Of a DNA stretch of 64,000 nt, positions 20,369 to 31,340 are shown one piece after another. Numbering within the stretch: position 1 is the stretch's first letter; each line of letters begins with the position of its first letter. The notes beneath the pieces are model-generated. The model saw nothing but the letters and a program-made list of their open reading frames with translations, did not search any database and was not told the origin of the DNA. The position numbers and the translations under genes are program-made. This DNA is from Bartonella sp. WD12.1 (lineage in GTDB: Bacteria > Pseudomonadota > Alphaproteobacteria > Rhizobiales > Rhizobiaceae), in the NCBI RefSeq assembly GCF_002022415.1, contig NZ_MUBG01000001.1, positions 806,001 to 870,000 on the forward strand, in the 5' to 3' direction.

Positions 20369-21616
20369 ATGGCTATCATTGATCAACCGCCAATCATTAT
20401 CGGGGCGGGAATTGCTGGTTTAAGTTCTGCTTTAGCACTTGCCCAAAAGGGAATTGCAAGTACTCTTATTGAAAAATGTAAACAACTCGATAGTGTAGGC
20501 GCTGGCATTCAGCTTACCCCAAATGCAACGCGCATTCTTGCCCACTGGGGGGTTTTAAAAAAATTAATCGAATTAGGTGTTGAACCACATTTTCTTGAGC
20601 TAAAAGACGGTATATCGTTAAAAACGCATTTTCATGTTGATCTTATCAATTTATCTGAAAAACGTTGGAAAGCTCCTTATATCACGATTCATCGAGCTGA
20701 TTTACAGAAAGTTTTATATAGTGCTGTTCTTAAAAACCCTCTTATCACACGCAAATTAGGTGAAAATATCGTATCATCTACTCACACTACAACCCACAGC
20801 ATTAATATAGAAACTATAAAAACAGAAGAATTAACTAAAATACAACAACACCAATTTTATTCTACATCACTTCTTATCGGATGCGATGGTGTTTGGTCGA
20901 AGTTACGCCAACTTGCCCCCTTCCATGAAAAAGCAGATTTTAGTGGTTTAATTGCTTGGCGTGCAACAGCAACATTTGAAAGTCTTCCTCCAAATTTTCG
21001 TTCTTTATTGCAAAATATAAAGACAATTACCGCCTGGATGGGACCTAAAAACCATCTTGTTGTCTATCCCATTCAATCAGCAAAAATTTTTAACTTGGTA
21101 GCTATCACTCATGGAGACAATGCACAAAAAAAATGGAATCAAAAAGGAGATAAAGAAAAACTTAAAGCTCTCTTTAATAATTGGAATCCCAAAATCCTCG
21201 AACTCTTTGATCATATTGACACTTGGAATTATTGGCCACTATTTCAAATGAATCGTGATCGTTTTGTGGGTTTAAAACAGCAAATATTTGTTGGGGACTG
21301 TGCACACGCAGCCTTACCTTTTGCAGCGCAAGGCGCTGCTATGGCGATAGAAGATGCCGCCACATTAGCAGAAGTACTTTCAATTAGTGACCTTTCACTC
21401 ATTGAGGCTATTTCACTTTATGAAAAAATACGCAAACCTCGCGTTACAGCCATAAAAAAACGTGGAGATTTTAATAAACTAGTTTATCATGCAACCGGTC
21501 CTTTAGCGATTGCACGCGACTTTATAATGAAAATTCGTTCATCAGAAAATATTATATCCAGCCTTGATTGGCTTTACACTTATGATGCTATGAATCTGGC
21601 AGAAAATAACATTTAA
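20369..21616 (+). CDS. FAD-dependent monooxygenase (salicylate hydroxylase / UbiH-like)
   Basis: 415 residues of the class A flavoprotein monooxygenase family. The Rossmann nucleotide loop is GAGIAG (12-17) in IIIGAGIAGLSSALALA, followed by a conserved mid-domain LIGCDGVWSKLR (DG motif, about 169-180) and the second FAD motif FVGDCAHAALPFAAQGA (about 306-322). Members hydroxylate aromatic rings with NAD(P)H and oxygen. The closest-looking architecture is salicylate hydroxylase-like, but the true substrate is unknown and a ubiquinone-type ring is equally possible. It converges on dnaE with a 60 bp gap that includes a weak hairpin (21656-21673). Confidence 0.88.
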   Translation: MAIIDQPPIIIGAGIAGLSSALALAQKGIASTLIEKCKQLDSVGAGIQLTPNATRILAHWGVLKKLIELGVEPHFLELKDGISLKTHFHVDLINLSEKRWKAPYITIHRADLQKVLYSAVLKNPLITRKLGENIVSSTHTTTHSINIETIKTEELTKIQQHQFYSTSLLIGCDGVWSKLRQLAPFHEKADFSGLIAWRATATFESLPPNFRSLLQNIKTITAWMGPKNHLVVYPIQSAKIFNLVAITHGDNAQKKWNQKGDKEKLKALFNNWNPKILELFDHIDTWNYWPLFQMNRDRFVGLKQQIFVGDCAHAALPFAAQGAAMAIEDAATLAEVLSISDLSLIEAISLYEKIRKPRVTAIKKRGDFNKLVYHATGPLAIARDFIMKIRSSENIISSLDWLYTYDAMNLAENNI

Positions 21617-21676
21617 AAATGATATAATAAAAACTACAAAATCTGCACTTTAAATAACAGTCACTTCACTGTTGAT

Positions 21677-24600
21677 CTAACTCAACTCTACGTCGATCAC
21701 ACCATGAATTGCTTTTATAGCATTTGCCATCTGTAAATTCACTTTATATCGTTTTGAAAGCACAACTTCAACTTCCCGTACCCCATTTTCTTGAATCAGA
21801 ATAAATGCCACTTCCCCATTGCCACCAGGCTTTAAATGCTGCTCAATTTGCGGAAGAATGTCTGCTGATTTTATAAAAAGGCGCATTGTTTTACGATCCC
21901 GTATTGATTCTTTTTCTAAGGACTGAATAGTTTCAATACGTAAACCAATCCCTTCAGAGCGATCTTCTGCAATCACTGTAACAATAAAAGACTTTCCCGG
22001 TTCTAACATATCTTCGTAAATAGAAAGTACCTCAGAAAATATAACTGCCTCATAGTGACCACTTGTATCGGAAAACTGAATAACTCCCATTTTCTTACCA
22101 GATTTTGTCTTGCGAATTTGTTTTGCCACAACAGTTCCAGCAAGCCGAGCAGCAGTTGCCCCTTTTTTAACTGCATCAGCAAAATCACTCCAATTTTGAA
22201 CGCGTTTTTTCGTAAGAACAGTCTGATACTCATCCAAAGGATGAGCAGAAAAATAAAAACCTATTACTTGAAATTCGTGATGAAGTTTTTCAGCCAAAGA
22301 CCATGGAGATGCTTGTGATAAAATCAAAGGTTCTTTCGGCCCATCCATCATCCCAAATATATCAGTCTGCCCACTACAATTATTATCAAGAATACGAATA
22401 GCACGTGCATTAAGAGTTCCAAGACTTGCTAATAAAACCTCACGTGCAACTTGAAAACAATCAAGAGCACCTGCATAAATCAAACTTTCCATCGCACGTT
22501 TATTAACAATACGAGGATCAACACGCTCACAAAAATCTTCCAGATCCTTAAATGGCTTATCTCCCCGACAAGCGACAATATGATCAACCACTAAATCACC
22601 TATACCTTTAATAGCGGCAAGGGAATAATAAATACACTTTTCACCAATTTCAAAAACACGACATGATGTTTGCACACAAGGTGCAACAACTTCAATTCCT
22701 AGCCTTAATGCTTCGCGTCGAAAATCATTCAACTTATCCGTATTTGTCATATCACATGTCATGGAAGCAGCTAAAAATTCAACTGGGTGGTGTGCTTTCA
22801 TATAAGCTGTCTGATATGAAACAATTGCATAAGCGGCAGCATGCGATTTATTAAAACCATAGTCTGCAAATTTTGCTAAAAGGTCGAAAATAACATCAGC
22901 CTGATCTTTATCAATACCACCATCAACAGCGCCATTTACAAAACGCGTACGCTGTTTTTGCATTTCTTTGTGAATCTTTTTACCCATAGCTCGGCGCAAT
23001 AAATCTGCTTCTCCAAGAGAATAACCAGAAAGTACCTGCGCAATCTGCATAACCTGTTCTTGATAAACAATAACGCCTTGTGTCTCTTTAACTAGATGAT
23101 CTATTTTAGGATGAATAGAAGCAATTTCCTCTTTCCCATGTTTGCGTGCATTATATGTTGGAATATTCTCCATCGGACCAGGACGATAAAGCGCTACAAG
23201 CGCAATAATATCTTCAATGCGGTCCGGTTTCATCCCGATAAGTGCCTTACGCATACCAGAACTTTCAACTTGAAATACACCAACTGTCTCACCACGTGCT
23301 AACATAGTATAAGTCGTTTCATCATTAAGAGAGATATTCGATAAATCTATCTTTACACCTTTTCGTGCAACAAAATCCGTAGCCATTTTTAAAACAGTGA
23401 GCGTTTTTAAACCAAGAAAATCAAACTTCACCAAACCAGCTTGCTCAACGCATTTCATGTTAAATTGGGTAACTGGCATATCAGAACGTGGATCGCGGTA
23501 CATTGGTACGAGCTCTGATAACGGCCGATCACCGATAACAATTCCTGCAGCATGGGTTGATGCATGGCGGTAAAGTCCCTCAAGCTGAAGTGCTATATCC
23601 AACATGCGTCCAATGACAGGATTCTTTTTCTTTTCTTCCTTAAATTTAGGTTCATCTCGAATAGCCATTGCCAATTCAACATTACTGCCAGGCATAGCAG
23701 GAACTAATTTGGTAAGATAATCAACCTGACGATAGGGCACTTCCAAAACACGTCCAACATCGCGCAACACCGCACGTGCCTGCAATTTACCAAATGTAAT
23801 AATTTGAGCCACTTGATCACGTCCATATTTCTCTTGAACGTATTGAATAACCTCTTCCCGCCGATCTTGACAAAAATCGATATCAAAATCTGGCATAGAA
23901 ATACGATCTGGATTGAGAAAACGCTCAAACAAGAGAGAAAAACGCAAGGGATCAACATCAGTGATAGTCAAAGCATAAGCAACAAGTGAACCAGCGCCAG
24001 AACCACGCCCTGGACCGACAGGAATATCATGACCTTTTGCCCATTTTATAAAATCCGAAACAATAAGAAAATAGCCAGGAAACTGCATACGTGTGATAAC
24101 TGAAATTTCATAATCCAGTCGTTGCTCATAATCTTCAACTGTATAACCTTCAGCCAAACCAATCGTTTCAAGACGCATTTTTAAACCAGCTTTAGCCTGA
24201 TTTAATAATTCCTTAACCTCGTCTTCTAAAGCAGAATCTGAATCTACAGATCGTTCTGTAAAACGGGGTAAAATAGGTTTTCGAGTTGGTACAAAAGTAT
24301 GACAACGTAACGCAATTTCAACGCTATTTTCTAAAGCTTCTGGAAGATCAGAAAATAATGAAACCATTTCATCTTGTGACTTCAAATAATGATCTGGCGT
24401 CACACGCCTGCGATTTGGATTGGAAACAATCTGCCCTTCTGCCACGGCCATCAATGCATCATGAGCCTCGTATCCTTCTTTATTCAGAAAAAAAGCCTCA
24501 TTGGTTGCAACAAGAGGAATTTCATGCGCATAAGCTAATTCAACAAGCGCAGCTTCAACTTTCCGATCGTAAGAACTATGTCGTTGTAATTCAACATAAA

Positions 24601-25171
24601 GACGATCACCAAAAATTTGCTTCAAATAAGTTAAATGCTCAACAGCCCGTTCTTTTTTATTTTCTACTAAGGCCAAATTAATGGGGCCATTCCACCCCCC
24701 AGTTAAAGCAATAATTCCTTCATTTTGCGATAATAGCCAATCAGCCTTAATATGAGGAGGATCCGTATCACCTTTATCAAGATAAGCGCGACTAACAAGG
24801 CTAATCAAATGAGCATAGCCAGCTTCGCTAGCAGCAAACAAAACGATAGAAGCAAAATCAGAAGGGTTGCGTGGTTTGATTAAACGTGGATCACAATTCT
24901 CATGTTCAAAATCAATCGCAAGCTGACAACCAATAATAGGTTGAATACCATCTGTAAAACAATGTTGAGAAAACTCTAAAGCACCAAATAAATTATTCGT
25001 ATCTGTAATGGCTATCGCTGGTGCATGATCAGAAATTGCATGCTGAATAATTTGCCTGATTTTCAAAGCCCCTTCAAGAAGGGAATAAGCTGAATGAACC
25101 CTCAAATGAATAAAGCGAGGAAGAGAATTTTTACTGTTTAGTATTTTGCTTTTTTTTTCTGGCATTTTCAC
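21677..25171 (-). CDS. dnaE: DNA polymerase III alpha subunit
   Basis: 1164 residues, normal for DnaE1. It is the replicative polymerase subunit. An N-terminal PHP domain begins with FIHLRVHSAYSLLEGAL (about 20-36). The family C polymerase active site is visible as GPGRGSGAGSLVAYAL (about 385-400) and PDFDIDFCQDRREEV (about 424-438), whose aspartates coordinate Mg. Fingers and helix-hairpin-helix parts follow, and an OB fold lies near the C terminus (ARLAGTVVAKQIRKTKSGK, about 1006-1024). A second Met two codons in (25165) could also start translation. The gene is divergent from recG across 331 bp. Confidence 0.97.
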   Translation of the reverse strand: MKMPEKKSKILNSKNSLPRFIHLRVHSAYSLLEGALKIRQIIQHAISDHAPAIAITDTNNLFGALEFSQHCFTDGIQPIIGCQLAIDFEHENCDPRLIKPRNPSDFASIVLFAASEAGYAHLISLVSRAYLDKGDTDPPHIKADWLLSQNEGIIALTGGWNGPINLALVENKKERAVEHLTYLKQIFGDRLYVELQRHSSYDRKVEAALVELAYAHEIPLVATNEAFFLNKEGYEAHDALMAVAEGQIVSNPNRRRVTPDHYLKSQDEMVSLFSDLPEALENSVEIALRCHTFVPTRKPILPRFTERSVDSDSALEDEVKELLNQAKAGLKMRLETIGLAEGYTVEDYEQRLDYEISVITRMQFPGYFLIVSDFIKWAKGHDIPVGPGRGSGAGSLVAYALTITDVDPLRFSLLFERFLNPDRISMPDFDIDFCQDRREEVIQYVQEKYGRDQVAQIITFGKLQARAVLRDVGRVLEVPYRQVDYLTKLVPAMPGSNVELAMAIRDEPKFKEEKKKNPVIGRMLDIALQLEGLYRHASTHAAGIVIGDRPLSELVPMYRDPRSDMPVTQFNMKCVEQAGLVKFDFLGLKTLTVLKMATDFVARKGVKIDLSNISLNDETTYTMLARGETVGVFQVESSGMRKALIGMKPDRIEDIIALVALYRPGPMENIPTYNARKHGKEEIASIHPKIDHLVKETQGVIVYQEQVMQIAQVLSGYSLGEADLLRRAMGKKIHKEMQKQRTRFVNGAVDGGIDKDQADVIFDLLAKFADYGFNKSHAAAYAIVSYQTAYMKAHHPVEFLAASMTCDMTNTDKLNDFRREALRLGIEVVAPCVQTSCRVFEIGEKCIYYSLAAIKGIGDLVVDHIVACRGDKPFKDLEDFCERVDPRIVNKRAMESLIYAGALDCFQVAREVLLASLGTLNARAIRILDNNCSGQTDIFGMMDGPKEPLILSQASPWSLAEKLHHEFQVIGFYFSAHPLDEYQTVLTKKRVQNWSDFADAVKKGATAARLAGTVVAKQIRKTKSGKKMGVIQFSDTSGHYEAVIFSEVLSIYEDMLEPGKSFIVTVIAEDRSEGIGLRIETIQSLEKESIRDRKTMRLFIKSADILPQIEQHLKPGGNGEVAFILIQENGVREVEVVLSKRYKVNLQMANAIKAIHGVIDVELS

Positions 25172-25503
25172 AATTTCCCATCACAACATAAATGCCAAAT
25201 TGCAACTATTATGTGTTTCATAATAAAAAGTACTCTAGTTTCCCCTATATTCAATCTATAATTTTAGCATTATTGTATATCTGGAAAGTACTCCAATTCT
25301 TTTCATATCATATATAACATTACCGATATTAGCTACCCTTCTTGCATTGTTCTTATCGCATTTGTTAATTTAATTTTTTATTCTTGCTATCTAAGGCTTA
25401 AAATTAAAAATAATACAATTTATTCTCATAAACTGAGTAATTTATCCCCAAAAAGCTCCTTTAAAGTACTAGAAAAAATGAAAAGAGCAGGCTAAATTTC
25501 CTT
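25172..25503. other. divergent dnaE/recG promoter region
   Basis: About 330 bp without a gene. It must contain promoters for dnaE on the minus strand and recG on the plus strand. It carries three copies of the octamer AAAGTACT, described separately. Confidence 0.5.
25227..25470. promoter_or_regulatory. three AAAGTACT repeats between dnaE and recG
   Basis: The octamer AAAGTACT occurs at 25227-25234, 25285-25292 and 25463-25470, each containing the 6-bp palindrome AGTACT; the first two continue with C. All are on the plus strand in a 331 bp spacer. A regulator site shared by the two divergent replication and repair genes is an inference only; no known box of this sequence comes to mind. Confidence 0.25.
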
Positions 25504-27612
25504 ATGTATTTAAACCTCTTTAACCTTCTTTCAACCTCTATTCGCACTCTTCCAGGAGTGAACCCCAAAATATATCCCTTACTGGCTAAAATTTTAAACG
25601 CCAATCTCTCACAATATGAACCGACCATAATTGACCTTCTCCAACTAATGCCTCATTCGGTTATAGACCGAAGAATGCGACCTGATATTGCTTTTGCGCC
25701 AGAAGGAAAAATCGTTACTCTTGAAATCATAATCGATCAACACCGACCACCACCAAATAGTAACAATCGATCACCTTATCGTGTCATTGGTCATGATAAA
25801 ACAGGAAATATAAATTTAGTGTTTTTTCACGCTCAACGTTCCTGGTTAGAAAGACAGCTCCCTGAAGGAAAAAAAGTAATTGTATCAGGTAAAGTAGAAC
25901 GATTTAACGGGCAGCTTTCAATAGTTCACCCTGATCATATAGCGCCTAGTGAACAATTAAACCAGATGCCACTAATTGAACCTATCTATCCTTCTACCGC
26001 TGGGCTATCAGCAAGAGCATTAAAACGTGCAATGCAAGGTGCTCTTAAGCGTATTCCTCTTTTGCCAGAATGGATAGAGGAAAATCTTAAAAAACAACAA
26101 CAATTTCCTTCTTTTTCTGATGCTTTGCATCGTATTCATGCACCGACAGACCCTAATGATTTGGCTTTAAAAAGTGCAGCACGTCAACGCCTTGCCTATG
26201 ATGAATTTCTTGCTGGTCAATTAGCTCTTGGTCTTGTGCGTTTAAAAACAAAATCTCTTTCAGGTGCTTCCCGTCCACCAACAGGCGTTTATACAGAAAA
26301 ATTGCTTGAATCCTTACCTTTTCAACTGACAAATGCACAAAAACAAGCAATACAAGATATTGCAAGTGATTTAGCTTCACCTGAACCTATGTTAAGACTC
26401 CTTCAAGGTGATGTAGGAACAGGAAAAACCGTAGTTGCACTAATGGCAATGGCGCAAATTGCTGAAAATTCAGGTCAGTCAGCTCTAATGGCCCCCACAG
26501 AAGTGCTTGCACGACAACATTTTACTATGATTGCTCCTCTTGCTGAAAAAATTGGTTTACAAACAGTTCTTTTAACTGGACGAGAAAAAGGAAAATCACG
26601 CGTAAATATTCTTAGTGATATATTGTCAGGGAAAACCTCTATTATTATCGGCACCCACGCCTTGATACAAAAGAATGTTACTTATAATAATCTTGCTTTA
26701 ACCATTATTGATGAGCAGCACCGTTTTGGTGTAAATCAACGTCTTGCCCTTACAGCAAAAGGTCATAAACCTGACATATTAGTGATGACAGCCACCCCTA
26801 TTCCACGCACACTGGTGTTAACAACCTTTGGTGACATGGATGTATCAAAAATTACAGAAAAACCAATTGGACGAAAACCAATCACTACAGCAACTGTCCC
26901 TTTAGAGCGGATTGATGAACTTATAGAGCGAATTGCAGTTGCGTTAGAAAAAGGAGAAAAACTTTATTGGATCTGTCCCCTGGTAGAAGAATCAGAAAAC
27001 TTTCAACTCACTTCGATTGAAAACCGTTTTGCCATTCTCCATAAACGATTTGGTGCATGTGTTGGTATGATACATGGAAAAATGTCCACCACTAAAAAAA
27101 ATGTAGCAATAGCATCTTTTAAATCTGGAGAGACATGTATTTTAGTTGCAACTACAGTTATTGAAGTGGGAGTAGATATTCCTGATGCCTCAATCATCAT
27201 AATCGAACATGCGGAGCATTTTGGTCTTTCACAATTACACCAATTACGTGGACGCGTTGGACGAGGAGAAAAAAAATCTTCTTGTATTTTACTATATAAA
27301 GCTCCACTTACAAAAACAGCTGCAATGCGTCTTAATATCATACGTAACACAGAAGATGGTTTTAAAATTGCTGAAGAAGACCTACGTTTGCGAGGAGAAG
27401 GTGAACTTTTAGGAACACGACAATCTGGTACGCCTGAGTTCCACATAGCAAACCTTACAGTGCACCATAAACTTTTGTTAATGGCAAGAAAGGATGCATA
27501 CTTATTCTTGCAACACGATTCTGATCTTTCTTCAGAACGGGGACAAGCTTTACGCTTACTTCTCTACCTTTTTAGACATGATGATGCCATTCAGCTTTTA
27601 CGTTCAGGCTAA
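25504..27612 (+). CDS. recG: ATP-dependent DNA helicase RecG
   Basis: 702 residues. RecG remodels stalled replication forks and Holliday junctions. The N-terminal wedge/OB domain is about 1-230. Helicase motifs follow: Q-type LTNAQKQAI (about 277-285), Walker A GDVGTGKT (about 302-309), Walker B DEQH (about 402-405, the RecG variant), TATPIPRTL (about 425-433) and motif VI QLRGRVGRG (about 580-588). The C terminus keeps the DLRLRGEGELLGTRQSG segment typical of RecG (about 622-638). It converges on glmS, a neighbour also seen in rhizobia. Confidence 0.97.
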   Translation: MYLNLFNLLSTSIRTLPGVNPKIYPLLAKILNANLSQYEPTIIDLLQLMPHSVIDRRMRPDIAFAPEGKIVTLEIIIDQHRPPPNSNNRSPYRVIGHDKTGNINLVFFHAQRSWLERQLPEGKKVIVSGKVERFNGQLSIVHPDHIAPSEQLNQMPLIEPIYPSTAGLSARALKRAMQGALKRIPLLPEWIEENLKKQQQFPSFSDALHRIHAPTDPNDLALKSAARQRLAYDEFLAGQLALGLVRLKTKSLSGASRPPTGVYTEKLLESLPFQLTNAQKQAIQDIASDLASPEPMLRLLQGDVGTGKTVVALMAMAQIAENSGQSALMAPTEVLARQHFTMIAPLAEKIGLQTVLLTGREKGKSRVNILSDILSGKTSIIIGTHALIQKNVTYNNLALTIIDEQHRFGVNQRLALTAKGHKPDILVMTATPIPRTLVLTTFGDMDVSKITEKPIGRKPITTATVPLERIDELIERIAVALEKGEKLYWICPLVEESENFQLTSIENRFAILHKRFGACVGMIHGKMSTTKKNVAIASFKSGETCILVATTVIEVGVDIPDASIIIIEHAEHFGLSQLHQLRGRVGRGEKKSSCILLYKAPLTKTAAMRLNIIRNTEDGFKIAEEDLRLRGEGELLGTRQSGTPEFHIANLTVHHKLLLMARKDAYLFLQHDSDLSSERGQALRLLLYLFRHDDAIQLLRSG

Positions 27613-27978
27613 CTTTTAACAAGCGTATTTACGAACAAAATTATCCAAAATTCTATTGCTAAATAAAGTTTTAATCACCCTAAAAAAATGCTCTGCAAAA
27701 AACTGTGTGTGCACTAAATGAATATCTGAGTTTTAAAACTTCTATTTTGTATAAGTTATTAGAAAACAAAATATATTATTTTTTCACACTTCCTAAAAGA
27801 ACTATACCCTATTCTTTCTTAATAACCTAAACAGTAAGTTGATAAATATTTTTATAGTAAAAAAACTTCAATTAGATAATAAAAGCTTTCTTTAATAATG
27901 AATGCCAATTCTAATTTTTACATTTTGATTTTTATCTGTAATTATTTTCTATGCCTCCTAAAGACATAAAACTATTTT
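27613..27978. other. convergent spacer between recG and glmS
   Basis: 366 bp between two converging genes. I see no coding frame, no RNA gene and no convincing terminator; the sequence is AT-rich with several short A and T runs. Confidence 0.4.
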
Positions 27979-29802
27979 TTATTCGACTGTTACTGATTTT
28001 GCCAAATTACGAGGTTGATCAACGTCTGTTCCCAATAAAACAGCTATGTGATAAGCGATTAACTGAATAGGTAAAGTATAAATAATAGGTGCAATAAACT
28101 CTGGAACCTCTGGCAAAATGATAGTCGACGAAGAACTAAAACGTGTGGCCTCCATTCCTCTTTTATCCGTTATCAAAATGATACGGCCATTGCGTGCTGC
28201 CACTTCTTGCATATTAGAAAAAGTTTTTTCAAACCATTTATCATAAGGTGCAATAACAATAACTGGTAATGTTTTATCAACCAATGCAATCGGTCCATGC
28301 TTCAATTCACCCGCTGCATAACCTTCAGCGTGAATATAGGAAAGTTCTTTCAATTTGAGTGCTCCCTCCAAAGCAATTGGATAAGAAGTACCACGCCCAA
28401 GATAGAGAACACCTTTTGCATTCACTAAATCACGACAAATGTGCTCAATTGTGTTATCAAGTTTTAAAACCTCATTTAAAATTCGTGGTACTTCTGCTAA
28501 TTGTTGAACTAACCGCTGTTCTACCGTTTCTAAAAGACACCCACGTTGTTTAGCTGCACACAGAGCCATTGACGCAAGTGTTGATAATTGACAAATAAAA
28601 GCTTTCGTTGAAGCAACACCAATTTCTGGGCCAGCCAATGTCGGTAAAACAAAATCAGCTTCCCTTGCCATTGTTGATTGCTCAACATTTACAACTGTCG
28701 CTGTTTTTACACCACAATCCCGACAATAGCGTAAAGATGCTAATGTATCCGCTGTTTCACCGGACTGAGAAACGAATACTGACAACACATCAGTTGTCAT
28801 AGGTGGTTCCCGATAACGAAATTCAGAAGCCACGTCATTATTAACACTTAAAGCAGCAAGACTTTCAAACCAATAACGCGCAACTAAGGTCGAATAATAA
28901 GCAGTTCCGCAGCTTGCAAATAATAATCGGTTAACATTTTTCCAATCAATTGAATTTTCAAGTGGGCGAACTTTATAATTTCCAAGATCAAGATAACGCG
29001 CTAAATTATGAGAAATAACATCAGGTTGTTCAAATATTTCCTTGCGCATAAAATGACGATGACCACCTTTGGAAACAAAAAAAGTTCCATCACACAATGT
29101 TGTAATGGGACGTTCCGTCTGCTGCCCATCTGCATTATAAATTGTTACCCCTTCACGTGTAAGAACAGCCAAATCCCCATTTTCTATATAGCTTATACGA
29201 TTTGTAAATGAAGCTAAAGCAATTGCATCTGACCCTACAAAAAATTCATCCTTACCATAGCCAATCGCTAAAGGGGGGCCAGAACGAACAGCAATGATCA
29301 GATTATCTTCACCTTCAAAAATAAGAGCAATCGCAAAAGCACCCTTTAATTTTTTCCAACCTGTGCATGTTGCTTCCTGCGGAGAAAGACCATTTTTTAA
29401 CGCACGGGTAATTAAATGAGCAATAACTTCTGTATCAGTTTCCGTTTCAAAGGTATAACCGTCTTCGATGAGTTCTTTTCGCAATTCTACAAAATTTTCA
29501 ATAATACCATTGTGCACAATTGCAAGCCGATCGGTCATATGGGGATGAGCATTGCGTTCTACGGGGACGCCATGTGTAGCCCAACGTGTATGGCCAATTC
29601 CCAAATTACCCTTTAAAGGTGTGTTTTTTAGTTTTTCTTCTAAATGAGCCAACTTACCTTCGGCTCGAATACGATGAAGGTGCCCATTAAATACTGTTGC
29701 TAAACCAGATGAATCATAACCTCTGTATTCAAGACGTCTCAAACCATCAACCAAATAGGATGCAACAGGTTTATTTCCAACAATTCCGATAATTCCGCAC
29801 AT
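27979..29802 (-). CDS. glmS: glutamine-fructose-6-phosphate aminotransferase (isomerizing)
   Basis: 607 residues. GlmS makes glucosamine 6-phosphate from fructose 6-phosphate and glutamine, the first step toward UDP-GlcNAc. The N terminus MCGIIGIVG gives the nucleophile Cys2 after Met removal. The glutaminase domain spans about 1-240 (LRRLEYRGYDSSG at 21-33, GHTRWATHG at 72-80). Two SIS domains follow (LLFASCGTAYYS and the SQSGETADTLASLR stretch) and the C terminus ends DQPRNLAKSVTVE with the catalytic lysine. No glmS ribozyme is expected or seen. glmU lies upstream on the same strand, so successive pathway steps are clustered. Confidence 0.97.
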   Translation of the reverse strand: MCGIIGIVGNKPVASYLVDGLRRLEYRGYDSSGLATVFNGHLHRIRAEGKLAHLEEKLKNTPLKGNLGIGHTRWATHGVPVERNAHPHMTDRLAIVHNGIIENFVELRKELIEDGYTFETETDTEVIAHLITRALKNGLSPQEATCTGWKKLKGAFAIALIFEGEDNLIIAVRSGPPLAIGYGKDEFFVGSDAIALASFTNRISYIENGDLAVLTREGVTIYNADGQQTERPITTLCDGTFFVSKGGHRHFMRKEIFEQPDVISHNLARYLDLGNYKVRPLENSIDWKNVNRLLFASCGTAYYSTLVARYWFESLAALSVNNDVASEFRYREPPMTTDVLSVFVSQSGETADTLASLRYCRDCGVKTATVVNVEQSTMAREADFVLPTLAGPEIGVASTKAFICQLSTLASMALCAAKQRGCLLETVEQRLVQQLAEVPRILNEVLKLDNTIEHICRDLVNAKGVLYLGRGTSYPIALEGALKLKELSYIHAEGYAAGELKHGPIALVDKTLPVIVIAPYDKWFEKTFSNMQEVAARNGRIILITDKRGMEATRFSSSSTIILPEVPEFIAPIIYTLPIQLIAYHIAVLLGTDVDQPRNLAKSVTVE

Positions 29803-29976
29803 TAGAAAGCTCCAACTACATCCTTAAGTTTATAACAGTCCCAATAAATAATTAGACTAATCCCATTCAAAATTTTAGGCGACCATATGAAATAAAATAT
29901 GTTACGATCATAAAAAAGGATAAATTTTATTATAATTGCTTAGATCACTATAAAACAAAAAAAGAAATTGAAATAT

Positions 29977-31335
29977 TTACTTTTTTCGTTTGTCTATTGA
30001 TAAATATGTACGCAATTTTGTTGCACGATTTTCTTTTATTACCTGTCGTGCACGCCCAAAAGCCAAACTGTTTATAGGAACATCTTCAGTGATAACACTT
30101 CCTGAAGCTATATAGGAATCTTTTCCGATAATTAATGGAGCAACAAGTGCTGAATTAGATCCAATAAAAACATTGTCATCAATCATAGTTTTATATTTAT
30201 GAAAACCATCATAATTGCACGTAATCGTACCAGCTCCGATATTAGTATGCGAGCCAATTTCTGCATCACCAATATAACTCAAATGGTTAATTTTAGCAGC
30301 TTCCCCTACTTTAGCTTGCTTAATTTCACAAAAATTCCCAACCTTAACTGATCGTGCTAACTCTGTCCCAGGTCGTAAACGTGCATAGGGACCAATTTGC
30401 GTATCTGCGCCAACAAAAGCCCCCTCTAAATAACTAAATGCGCGAATAACTGCACCAGATTGTACTTTAACCCCTGGCCCAAAATAAACATTTGGCTCAA
30501 TCAAAACACCTGGTTCAATTTCTGTATCATAAGAAAAATAAACACTTTCTGGCTTCAATATTGTCACACCAGATAACATGAAATCACGTGCTTTACGTTT
30601 CTGCCATAAAGTATCAACTTCAGAAAGCTCAAAACAATTATTAACCCCTATAACATTATCAAAAGGTACTTCAATGGCCTTAACATTTAGCCCTTCACGT
30701 GATGCAATAGAAACAATATCTGTTAGATAATATTCTTGCTGCGCATTATTATTACTAATTTTATCCAAGAGAGAAAGCGCATGCTTTCCATTAATAGCCA
30801 TTATTCCGCCATTACAAAAAGAATTCTTTTTCTCTTCATCACTTGCATCTTTTTCTTCTACAATAGCTATAAATTTACCATCTTTTTCGATAAGACGACC
30901 ATATCCCGTTGGATCAGGAGCATAAAAACCAGTTATAACAACATCAGCTCCCATAGCAAGAGGAGCGCGAATCTGTGTCAATGAAGTATGTTCAATCAAA
31001 GGAGTATCACCAAAGATAATCAGGACATCATCTACTCCTTTTTGTAAAGCTAGTCGAGCAGATAAAACAGCATGAGCTGTTCCTAAACGCTCCTTTTGTT
31101 CAAAAATCATGACATCTTTTACATATGATTGAACAACTTTAGTAACATCTTTTCCACCAGCGCCCACGACAACTGCTAATTGTGAAAAACCTGCCAATTC
31201 TACTTGTTTCACCACATGGCATATAAGTGGTAACCCTGCCACCTTATGAAGTACTTTGGGGAGAAACGACTTCATACGCGTTCCCTCCCCTGCCGCAAGA
31301 ACAATAGAAAGACAATTTCTAACCATAAAACACAC
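29977..31335 (-). CDS. glmU: bifunctional GlmU: glucosamine-1-phosphate acetyltransferase / UDP-GlcNAc pyrophosphorylase
   Basis: 452 residues. GlmU acetylates GlcN-1-P and then transfers UMP to give UDP-GlcNAc for peptidoglycan and lipid A. The N-terminal uridyltransferase domain shows [14 protein letters not shown] (about 9-22) and [13 protein letters not shown] (about 84-96). From about 255 onward a left-handed beta helix of hexapeptide repeats is visible ([42 protein letters not shown]). Two starts are possible: 31335 and the Met three codons in (31326, MVRNCL). The upstream CcdA-like gene ends 6 bp before it, so the pair looks like an operon. Confidence 0.96.
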   Translation of the reverse strand: MCFMVRNCLSIVLAAGEGTRMKSFLPKVLHKVAGLPLICHVVKQVELAGFSQLAVVVGAGGKDVTKVVQSYVKDVMIFEQKERLGTAHAVLSARLALQKGVDDVLIIFGDTPLIEHTSLTQIRAPLAMGADVVITGFYAPDPTGYGRLIEKDGKFIAIVEEKDASDEEKKNSFCNGGIMAINGKHALSLLDKISNNNAQQEYYLTDIVSIASREGLNVKAIEVPFDNVIGVNNCFELSEVDTLWQKRKARDFMLSGVTILKPESVYFSYDTEIEPGVLIEPNVYFGPGVKVQSGAVIRAFSYLEGAFVGADTQIGPYARLRPGTELARSVKVGNFCEIKQAKVGEAAKINHLSYIGDAEIGSHTNIGAGTITCNYDGFHKYKTMIDDNVFIGSNSALVAPLIIGKDSYIASGSVITEDVPINSLAFGRARQVIKENRATKLRTYLSIDKRKK

Positions 31336-31340
31336 AGAAA

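Noticed and set aside
24286-24681. 131-codon plus-strand frame inside dnaE
   Set aside because: It is the antisense of the DnaE PHP-polymerase region; composition (Gln, His and Leu rich) is typical of a shadow frame.
27003-27446. 147-codon minus-strand frame inside recG
   Set aside because: It lies entirely opposite conserved RecG helicase motifs and has no ribosome site or family features.
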